Below, one piece after another: positions 9,366-17,012 of a stretch of DNA of 17,012 nucleotides (the first letter of the stretch is position 1; every line of letters begins with the position of its first letter). Made by a program: the position numbers and the translations under genes. This DNA comes from Isotricha intestinalis. Taxonomy: Eukaryota > Ciliophora > Litostomatea > Vestibuliferida > Isotrichidae. Under the pieces are notes generated by a model. The model made no database searches and was not told the DNA's origin. It saw nothing but the letters and a program-made list of their open reading frames with translations. The stretch spans positions 1-17,012 of the forward strand of contig JAJJLU010004187.1 of assembly GCA_023807065.1 (NCBI GenBank), written 5' to 3'.

Positions 9366-9652
9366 AATTTTATTAATGATTAGTATTATATATTAAAATT
9401 TTGTATATTAATATTAATTAAATGATTATTAAATTTTTATTATATTTAAAATATAGAATTTGGTTTCTTTAAGCATAATTCTATAAGATCTCATTTCATT
9501 AGTGGTTCCATCAAAAACCCAATATTTTTCATAATTTCCAGAAATTCTTATTTTATCAGGCTTAACTCTCATCATAAATCCCATTTTAAAATTTTTTCCA
9601 TTTACTTTTTATTCGACAATTTAGCATAGTTATTCATTATACTAAGGTCAGG

Positions 9653-9676
9653 ACTACAATATACACTACAATATAC
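9653..9676 (-). repeat. 12-bp tandem duplication inside the GVYCSPD motif
   Basis: ACTACAATATAC occurs twice in direct tandem (9653-9664, 9665-9676). On the coding strand this turns GVYCSPD into GVYCSVYCSPD, an in-frame insertion of four residues in the most conserved motif of the ART-like domain. Confidence 0.85.
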
Positions 9677-10745
9677 ACCTTTACCAATTGTTGACTACGA
9701 TCATTATTTGCATCTTTTGGTTTATATTTTGTATTAATATATTTTTATACTCTTCAAGAACTTGTCCATCTCCAGCAATAAATCCTCCTTTATAAATTTT
9801 ATTTGTAGCTTCTTCTACAGTCTTGCAACTTCCTCCAGCTCCAATACCATTATAAGCAATGGCCTATTCATTAGGATTTCCATTATAAGCCTAATCATTA
9901 TTTCGATTATCATATTTTCCACACACTTTTAATCCAAAACCTTTCCAACCTTTTGATGATATATAAACAAATCTACCTCTTTTTTCATTTTCTCGATTTC
10001 CTCTTTCATTTAATATATCAGGTGATAATTTAATCCCATCCATTATTAAAGTTGAATGTATTTCTCTTTAAATTTTTTAATTCTTCAAATTCTTCATCAT
10101 TGTAATTACCTTTCAAAGTATTTATATCAATACTTTTATCATTAAATTGATTAGAAGCAAATTTTATTTCACACTATAACTTCCTTTTTGTGGATTTGTT
10201 ACAATTATTTCACTCTCTGGTATATTATATTCAATTGATAATTTTTTCCTTAATTTATTATTAAATTTTTCTTGTTCTACTTTATTATCTAATAATTCAT
10301 TATTTCTTTCATCACCTAAATCAAAATGTAAATCATATTTTTTTTTCTCAATCATTCCATTAGTAATAAATTGTAATACAGTATTTGCACTATTTTCTCC
10401 TTCAGCATTATTTGAAGAATTTTTTTCTATAGCAGTAGTAATACCCATATCTTCTAAATTTTATGCAAGAACTCCTAAATAGAAAGTTCCTTTACTTTTA
10501 TTTTCTTCTTTTGTTGCTTCTTGAATTGATATAAATTTTTCAGGATTACTTTTTTTTCCTCGATAATTTCTTCTTTCATTATACTACCTAATAAACACAT
10601 ATCTTCTAATACTTCTTTTACTTCCTCTTTTTTATAAGTAGTTTGAGATTTTTTATATTTTAATTGACGTTCTAATATTTCTTTTTTTCTATCTCTTGCT
10701 TCAGCTTCTCTTCTCTTTCTATCTTATTCTTCTCTTTTCTTTCTT

Positions 10746-10866
10746 TCTTCCTCTAATTTTCTCCTTCTTTCCTCTTCTTCTTTTCATTTTTTTTCTTCCT
10801 CCAATTTTTTCTTTTTTTCTTCCTCTTCTTTTCTTTTTTTTCTTCTTCTTCTAATTTTTTTTGATT
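10746..10866 (-). repeat. Polypyrimidine tract with about 48-50 bp imperfect repeats
   Basis: The plus strand is almost pure C/T here, and an AATTTT landmark recurs at 10755, 10803 and 10853, about 48-50 bp apart. On the coding (minus) strand this is a Lys/Glu-rich repeat of about 16 residues beginning LEEEE. It probably encodes a charged coiled coil. A short indel shifts frame near 10750. Confidence 0.5.
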
Positions 10867-11001
10867 AATAATTTCAGTATTTTTTCCATGAAGAGCTTCT
10901 AATTCATTTTTTTCTCTTCGCTTTAATTTACAATATTTATTTTTATCTTCTAATTCATACATTCTTTGTTTCCAACTTTGTTCATCATTCCCAGTGGTCA
11001 T

Positions 11002-11354
11002 TTTTTATTAAAAAGCAATAGCAGAATTCTATTATATATTATCTATAACTATTTTTGCCATATTTTTACAAACTTGTTATCATAACTATTTTTCAAAAAT
11101 AATATATTTGTTTTTAATAATTACATATTATTTTTTTAATAATTATATTTATTTTAATTTAAATATATTTAAACACAAAATATATTTATGAGAAAAAATT
11201 ACTTCATGAGATTCCAATCGCCAAAAAATATTTAAAAAAAAAATATTAAAAAACATTATTTATTGAAAATAAAAATAAAAAAATAATTATTTTTTATTGT
11301 AGTAATAATTATCCTTATTAATATAATGTGAAATAAGAATTTTCAAATAAAAAA
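11002..11354. other. Divergent intergenic region
   Basis: This AT-rich spacer of about 350 bp lies between the divergent starts of the ART-like gene (11001, minus) and the Ca2+-ATPase fragment (11355, plus), so it should hold both promoters. I see no copy of the ATTCCCAT dyad element and no conserved coding segment. Long A and T runs dominate. Confidence 0.5.
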
Positions 11355-12292
11355 ATGACAAGAGAAATAAGTTCAAATAATGAACAAAAAAATTCCGCTG
11401 ATAAAACATACAGAGCCAACGATGAACAAATAGCAGAAAAAGTAAATATTAATACTCCACAAAAAAAAAACGATCTCATATCAGATGAAGCCAAAAATTC
11501 AAATAAAAATTCAATCTTTATTTAAAATAGATGTTATGAAATTAGAAGGTTTGATGGGAAAATATAAAGAACGAGGAGCTGATTTCCAGGATATAAAATT
11601 AGAAAATTAACCAGTCTCAGAATTAATTTCAGAATTAAAAACAGATACTGAAAAGGCATCACAGATTTAACCGGAAGAGAACAAGCCTTTGGAAGTAATA
11701 AAATGTTTGTCCAAGAAGTTCCACATTTTTGTCATTATGTATGAGAAGTATTGAAAGATTAAATGGTAAGAATATTAATAGTACCTACAATACTATTAAT
11801 AATCTTAAGTTGCACTTTTTCAGATGTTCCTTCAAAAGACTGGGTAGATGGTGTAAGTATAGTAGTGGCAGTTTTAATTGTCGTTTTAGTCGGATCTATA
11901 ACTGATTAACAAAAAGAAAAAAATTCCATGAGTTAAATGAAGTCCAAGCCGAAGGTACTAAATATAAATTAATACGTAATGGTCAACCAGAAGACATATC
12001 AGTGATGATTTACTCTTAGGTAATTTAATTATGATAAATTATGGTGATATCATGGCTGCTGATAATCTTTTAATAGAAGAAAATGGTATAAAAATGGAAG
12101 AAAGTGCTTTAACAGGAGAATCAGACTCAATGAAAAAGATAAATTTGATAAATGTTATGAATTAGATAAAAGCGGTGATAAAAAATTGCCTTCTCCTTTG
12201 ATTCTATCAGGAATAAAATGTGTAGAAGGAAGTGGTAATGTTGAGAAAATTGAATTTAATGTATTTGGTAAAACATCAAGATCATTATCATA
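11355..12292 (+). pseudogene. Truncated, decayed plasma-membrane-type Ca2+-ATPase (P-type) N-terminal fragment
   Basis: The ATG at 11355 opens a clean polar N-terminus of about 55 codons, then a frame change leads into DVMKLEGLMGKYKERGADF. Later blocks are ITDLTGREQAFGSNKMF, a first hydrophobic helix (VRILIVPTILLIILSCTF), a second (DGVSIVVAVLIVVLVGSI), QKEK, FHELNEVQAEGTKYKLIRN, and the actuator loop MEESALTGESD with TGES at 12112-12123. This order is diagnostic of type IIB Ca2+ pumps, which export cytosolic Ca2+. The pieces sit in several frames. In-frame stops include TGA at a likely Trp before EVLKD and TAA in the D-x-QKEK segment. Similarity stops near 12290 after GKTSRS, so the phosphorylation (DKTGT), nucleotide-binding and remaining membrane regions are missing. 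It cannot encode a pump. Confidence 0.82.
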
Positions 12293-12539
12293 AAAATATG
12301 TTATTTTTATTAAAAAATTTTAAATTTCTTTATTAAAGAATCAATTATTATTAATAAATTTTGGAAACTTTCTTCTATTTTATTAAAAAAATAATTTATC
12401 CATAATCAAAATCATATTTTTGAATTGATTTTTTATCAACAATAAATAATATTTTTAAAAATTCATTAATTTATTGACAAAATAATCTTTTAATTTTTTT
12501 ATCTTTAATTCCATTTCATAATATATTTATTCATTATTT
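12293..12539. other. AT-rich gap between convergent pseudogenes
   Basis: This stretch of about 250 bp separates the truncated end of the Ca2+-ATPase fragment from the recognisable C-terminus of the SecA-like gene. Minus-strand translations give Lys/Ile/Asn-rich pieces that could be the eroded tail of the SecA-like protein, but no motif supports this. Confidence 0.4.
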
Positions 12540-15285
12540 TTTTTTCCTAAAAGTTACCACTTCTTTTAAAAACCTCTTTTCCAATTGTTTTTAAATTCTC
12601 TTTTCCAGAAATCTTCAGGTTTTTTATAATTAAATTTAAATCCCTTCATTACATAAGAAACCACAAAATATACAGCTAAATTAATTAAAAATATTTAATT
12701 TTTTTTGTCCAAATTCATTCCAAATAAATTGTTTTTCTCTTGTCACACAATTAATTGCTTATTCAATATCAGAAAATCCTTCATCAATTAATCCAAAATC
12801 ATTTCTTGTTGATAGTTTTAACACAACTCCTAATGTAACTTCACAAATTCCAATAAATAAAACTTTAAAAATTCCAAACCAATTTTTTTCTATTTTTAAT
12901 TTCTAATATAAGCTAATATTTTAATCCTAAATCTTCTAAATAAGAAAAAGTAGATGAATTTTTAGTTATTGTTTAATTTCTTTTCTATGAATATGTACTA
13001 TTGATTTATCATATTAACAATGTCATCTATTTTTTGCATAGATTCATTAAATTTGACTAATAAATTTTATAAGATTTATTTTGATTTATTATCTTCATCC
13101 AATTCCTTTAATGTATTATTCTTATACTATTTGAAATAAGTGAAATAACTTAAATTTGTGGAATATTTTATCTCTTATTATAGTTATTATTTTATTTATT
13201 CCGTTAATTGCATTTTTTTTGTGTGAATATGATTTTGAACCATCAACATTATATAAGCCTTCTTAATAATATGAAATAAAACAAATATCATCTTTATCTT
13301 TTTCTGTTCTTTTTTTATGTTGTCTATCTTTACTATAATTAAATTATTTTAAAAGATTTCATTTTTCATAATCATTTATATAATAATTGTCAATATTTTT
13401 TTCAAATAAATTTTCTTTTATTTCATTTATTAATATTTCCATTATCATTTTCTAATCCATTTTCTTTTAATCATATCCCCCATTTTTCTTCAATATCATC
13501 TAAAATTGCAAATTCTTTTGTTTTATCATATTTAATGGAATTAAAAGCAAAATCTCTACTAAAACAATCATATAAAAATTAATTTTAATTAATTTTGTTT
13601 GTATTCTATGATATAAATTATTAAATTTTTCAAATAGAAAAGCATTTAATTCTATATTTTTAATTTGTTTATTAGCAATATTTTTAATTCTATATTCTTC
13701 TATTTGATCTCTAATTTTTTGCAAATTTTTAACATTAAATTTTTCATATTGAATAATAATTCCTGAACCTTTTTCACCTGAAAGTACTGAGCTATCAAGA
13801 GTTTATTGTTCAATTCTTTGATTTGTTGGAATAAAAGCAACAATTACATATAATCCACCATTTTCTTTTACTTATTTTGTTAATTTAATATCTTTTCCTC
13901 TTCCTACTAAATTTATTGAAAAAATCACATCTCCTGAATCATATATTTGTTTTTGTAATTTGCCATTACTCATATTTTTCTATTTTTGAAGAATCTATAT
14001 TTCCTTTTTTTAATAATGTATTATATAATTCATTTACATCATCAATTGTAAAATAAATTACTAAAATTGCTTTTCCATCAATATTTTCTAATTCATTATT
14101 GATTCTTTCCATTCTTCTTTTGATTTAAATTTTGATATTTATTCTAATAAAATAAATTTACTTGGTCTAAATGGAGGGATTATACAAATATCTACTTAGA
14201 ATAAATTTTTAAGTAAATCTCTTGATTTTTCTGTTCTTAAAGTTCAAGTTACTCCATAAATATTATTTACTTTATTTGTTATATATTTTCTAAAAAAGAA
14301 TAATGAGATAAAAAGTTGTTGTTAAATTTTCAGAATGTAATTATAATCCATGTTTAATTTGAAGAAATTGATGAAGTCCATTTGACCAATTCATATTTAA
14401 ACTAGAAACTCCAGTATTTGAAACATCAAATGGAGATATTTTATATTCTGATTTAGGAACTAATCCAATACTTTTATATATTCTATTCTTTTTGAATCAA
14501 GTTCATCTTTTGCTATAACATAATGATAATTTTCTCTATAATATTATTTTGCTTGATATGCTGAATAACACCAATCTTTTAATTGTAAATCAACAAAATT
14601 TTCTAAATTTTGAGGAATAATATATTTTTCATCTGAATTATTTTTTTTATTGTTTCTAATTCACCAACAATAAACTCTTCTTTTTTACTATCATCATCAA
14701 TTTCCATAATTTCCATTATTATAAGCAATATTAATATATTTAAAGTATTATAAATTTTAGGATAAAGTATTTGTAAAAAATCATAAGAAGGAAAAGGGGC
14801 ATTTAATCAAGTACTTGCACCTAAATTATCAATACACATACTCTCAACTTCGTCAATGATCAAACATCTATAATTTCTTTTTTTGATTTTTTCCTCTATT
14901 AATTGAAGGATGTTTTTTAAATTCATTTCTTAAAATAACTCCTTCAAAATGTAAAGTATCACCATAAACAACATTTACTAAATATACATTTTCATCATCA
15001 GCAGTAGATACTTTTATATCAAAAACTTCATAAAATGATTATTTATTCTCCATCTCTTTTTGCTAATACTATTGAACTAGATAATAAATTAACATATTCT
15101 AATTGAAATGTTTTTATTACTACTAAAGTAGAAACTATCGTTGATTTTCCTTCACATGTTTTTATTTGGGCAAATTATCCTCTATCTTTTTAAGAATTTA
15201 AAATTATTAATATTGATATTATTTTAATTTCTCTCATTCTATGATCACATATTAATTCATTTGCTATATCTCTTATTATTAACAT
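12540..15285 (-). pseudogene. Decayed SecA-like DEAD ATPase gene
   Basis: Minus-strand pieces occur in SecA motor order. They are: HRMREIKIISILIILNS (about 15190-15245); a Walker A region, QIKTCEGKST (15139-15168), with Cys where Gly is usual; SSSIVLAKRDGE (about 15048-15085); Walker B IIDEVESMCIDN (about 14830-14865); LRTEKSRDLLKNLF (about 14205-14250); and the helicase motif VI region INLVGRGKDIKLT (about 13875-13918), followed by GGLYVIVAFIPTNQRIEQ. After that the usual arginine-rich motif is replaced by stop-TLDSSVLSGEKGSG (about 13770-13805). A C-terminal region (FGLIDEGFSDIEQAINCVT, then FNYKKPEDFWKREF, about 12590-12820) lies beyond the motor. Bases 12293-12540 may be the eroded tail. 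The copy is broken by many stops and shifts, and key catalytic residues are altered. In eukaryotes such SecA-like domains occur in large protist proteins of unknown role; export by a Sec system is not implied. The N-terminus appears truncated near 15285. Confidence 0.75.
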
Positions 15286-15341
15286 TTCGATTAAAACCCT
15301 ATTTATGATTCAGTCCAGAAAAATAAAAATATAAAAAAAAA

Positions 15342-15704
15342 TTTAAGGACATAAATTGGGAAATAGAAGAAAAAGCTGTTACTATTATTGAAAAAGGAGA
15401 AGGATAATTTTTTAATGTTAATATTGATAAAGGATGTTTAGATTGTATTTTATCAGATCCTAAAAATGGAGAAAAAAATTTTATTGATTGTTTCAATTAT
15501 AATCTTTTTTCCTTAGTTGAAAAAGGAACTTTTTATTATTTTTCAGATGGAAAAATTGAAGAAAGAATAAATTTATTTTATAAAGTTCCTGGTATAAGAT
15601 ATAAAGTTGAAACAATTGATATGAATATTATTTCTAAAGAAGAATTTAAAGATTTTAATCAAAATGACAATATTTTTTTCATGTTTATTTTTTCTAAAAG
15701 TTAA
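15342..15704 (+). pseudogene. 5'-truncated METTL13-like methyltransferase remnant
   Basis: The frame from 15342 reads INWEIEEKAVTIIEKGEG, then a TAA (15405-15407), then an open stretch to TAA at 15702-15704. Conserved-looking blocks are NVNIDKGCLDCILSDPKNG, a SLVEKGTFYYFSDG segment and KVPGIRYKVETIDMN. The D-x-G-C-L-D block followed by a KGTFYYFS strand is typical of the C-terminal half of METTL13/EEF1A-lysine-type SAM-dependent methyltransferases, where DKGTLD lies after the SAM-binding motifs. The SAM-binding GxGxG region is absent upstream, so the gene has lost its 5' half. It faces the PP2C remnant tail to tail, with three bases between the stops. It is better preserved than its neighbours: one stop in about 120 codons. 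Confidence 0.6.
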
Positions 15705-15707
15705 TAT

Positions 15708-17012
15708 TTAACAAAAATATAAAAATTTTTTCCAATCAAAATGTATAACAATAATAGTAATATTATCAATTCTTCTTAATTTTTTTTTCCATCTTTCTCT
15801 TGCTATTTCTTCTAATTCTTTACAAACTTTAAATCCATATCTTCATTATTATATTTTTTAACTATATTTCCAATTTCTTCATTACTTAAAAATATGAATA
15901 AATAAAGAATTTATTCTCATTTCTAAAAACTTCCTTGATTAAATTTTAAATCACATTCTACAATTTCAGGTTCTATAATTATGCCTAATTCATCTGCATA
16001 TAAATCTCCTATTGATCATGATAAATTTAATCTTCAAATTCTTTTAAATATATTCTTTTTGAAAATTCCTCTTTCTCATCATTATTTTCTTCTTCTTCTT
16101 TTTTTGATAATTATATTTTAATGAACGTTCAGTTTTTTCTAATGAAATTTTTGATATTTTATCTATTAATAGCATTTTCTCTAAATTTTATTTATTATTT
16201 TATTATTTTCATTTGAATTACTGTTACTTAAAGAATTATTAATTGAATTTTTTTCATTATCTATATTAATGTTATTATCTTTCTTATTATTTGTTTTTAT
16301 TTTATTATCTTCATTAGAATATTTTAATTGATCTTTTAATTTTTTTTTTTAAAGTAATAATCTATCATTCATTCTTATTTTTTCAGTATTTATATCAGGA
16401 GAATGAGGATAAGATAAAGGAACATAAGTATTTAAGAATATAATAAACATTTACAATCTCCACAATTGCACAAAAAATTTTATTGTTACTTTTATTATCA
16501 TAAGGATAAAGAATTATACATCAAGTATATCCTGATATATTTAAATTATAATTAAAATTTTGTGATTTATTAATTAAAAATTCTTGATTACGAATAAAAC
16601 TTTCATTTAATATACTATAATAATTATCTTTTGTTAATGATAATGTCATATTTTCATTATTTTCAAAATAATCTAAAAAAAAAATTTTGGCATATTTTGA
16701 TATTAAATTACCATTGTTTCATGAACATTAAAAATACCTATTAAAGGAATTAAACCTAAACTTTTTGAAAAAAAATTCAATTTTGAATGATTTATTTTTT
16801 TTAAATGTATTTTTTGTTTTTTTTAATGGATCTAATTGACCTACACTATTTCTTAAAAAACAATCTTTTACATTTATTATATTTCTAAATTTTTTTATTT
16901 TTATCTTTTTTAAAATAGAATTATCAATTTTATTATTATCTTCAAAAATATTATCTTGACTAACACTTCTAAATTTCATTTTATTTCCATTGTTTTTTTC
17001 ATATTGATTTAA
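15708..17012 (-). pseudogene. Decayed PP2C-type protein phosphatase gene (may continue past right edge)
   Basis: Minus-strand blocks follow PP2C order. LGLIPLIGIFNVHETMV (about 16685-16770) matches the G-x-F-D-G-H-G-G motif, with D changed to N and the glycines changed. NNKIFCA followed after a one-base shift by CGDCK (about 16450-16490) matches the ANxGDSR region. LSYPHSPD and EKIRM (about 16370-16425) match the downstream LSxDHxP/E..RI segment. SIGDLYADELGIIIEPEI (about 15960-16015) is the SxGD core. RIDNITIIVIHFDW (about 15724-15765) corresponds to the terminal DNITxIxV strand. The stop is TAA at 15708-15710. A long Asn/Ser/Lys-rich insert lies at about 16195-16330. The first Met is at 16979, but the frame is open to the window edge. 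PP2C enzymes are Mg/Mn-dependent Ser/Thr phosphatases. Loss of the metal-binding Asp in the first motif and many frame breaks make this copy inactive. Confidence 0.72.

Larger units (their letters stand above)
9429..11001 (-). pseudogene. Decayed ADP-ribosyltransferase-like (YHGT-type) protein gene
   Basis: The ATG at 11001 opens a clean 82-codon start (MTTGNDEQSWKQRMYELEDK...), followed by a Lys/Glu-rich coiled coil. Further on are KKEEVKEVLEDMCLLGSIM (about 10590-10645) and a clean 94-codon stretch at 10164-10448. The C-terminal domain is broken across frames: KGWKGFGLKV (about 9920-9950), AIAYNGIGAGG (about 9830-9863), a segment ending KGGFIAGDGQ, GVYCSVYCSPD (about 9645-9680), GFMMRVKPDKIR and YWVFDGTTNEM, ending with TAA at 9429-9431. 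This pattern (Y-x-G, then a GVY-[CF]-SP motif, then a hydrophobic RV strand) resembles ART/PARP-fold domains. The usual His of YHG is Asn here. Two TAG stops (9864-9866, 9891-9893) fall where Trp would fit. I infer an inactive copy of an ART-like family protein. The function of live relatives is not established from this sequence. Confidence 0.65.

Noticed and set aside
10660..10870. Polypyrimidine tract as a regulatory triplex element
   Set aside because: It is explained by the Lys/Glu-rich coiled-coil coding repeat on the minus strand.
3657..12292. Ciliate-type code with TAA/TAG read as Gln
   Set aside because: Some stops in the decayed genes sit at likely Gln positions, but the two long intact genes encode dozens of Gln only as CAA/CAG, and other stops sit at Trp positions or coincide with frameshifts.
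13500..13724. Independent 74-codon minus-strand gene
   Set aside because: Its start (KIRDQIEEYRIKNI) is the continuation of the SecA-like motor; it is one surviving open stretch of that remnant.
15299..15496. 65-codon minus-strand frame
   Set aside because: It is antisense to the methyltransferase remnant, whose plus-strand translation shows clear conserved blocks.
7065..17012. Frame breaks caused by many short introns
   Set aside because: The breaks are single stops with similarity continuing on both sides, or one- to two-base shifts. No consistent GT...AG segments bridge them, and the two intact genes have no introns.

Overview
The window is very AT-rich eukaryotic DNA, by eye about four-fifths A+T, and most likely comes from a protist. 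The two long intact genes contain no introns. They use TGG for Trp and CAA/CAG for several dozen Gln residues, and they end in TGA and TAA, so they fit the standard code rather than a ciliate-type code with TAA/TAG as Gln. The families present are a degenerate protein kinase, a multi-vWA protein, a SecA-like DEAD ATPase, a PP2C phosphatase, a plasma-membrane-type Ca2+-ATPase, a METTL13-like methyltransferase and an ADP-ribosyltransferase-like YHGT-type protein. That mix suggests a free-living or symbiotic protist with large expanded families. I cannot name the species or phylum from sequence alone.

Layout. Bases 1-400 are non-coding, with a GC-richer 11-bp-period repeat near 56-135 and a dyad element at 330-369. 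Bases 402-1841 (+) encode an intact divergent kinase or pseudokinase. Bases 1842-3656 are gene-free AT-rich spacer. Bases 3657-6962 (-) form an intact 1101-codon frame with two complete vWA domains around a Rossmann/amidotransferase-like middle. Its ancestral 5' half continues to about 9275 but is riddled with stops and frameshifts. A second copy of the dyad element lies at 9327-9365. Bases 9429-11001 (-) are a decayed ART-like gene. Bases 11355-12292 (+) are a decayed, 3'-truncated Ca2+-ATPase fragment. About 12540-15285 (-) is a decayed SecA-like ATPase. Bases 15342-15704 (+) are a 5'-truncated methyltransferase remnant. From 15708 to the right edge (-) is a decayed PP2C phosphatase.

Two points matter most. 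First, reading-frame integrity changes abruptly near 7.06 kb, inside what looks like one ancestral gene: everything to the left is intact and all five families to the right are broken. Second, a 17-bp identical sequence carrying a dyad occurs about 40-50 bp upstream of two unrelated gene starts and looks like a shared promoter element. No RNA genes, CRISPR arrays, insertion sequences or prokaryotic features were found. I see no convincing evidence that the genes form one cooperating system; the region reads as a graveyard of multigene-family copies next to two live genes.
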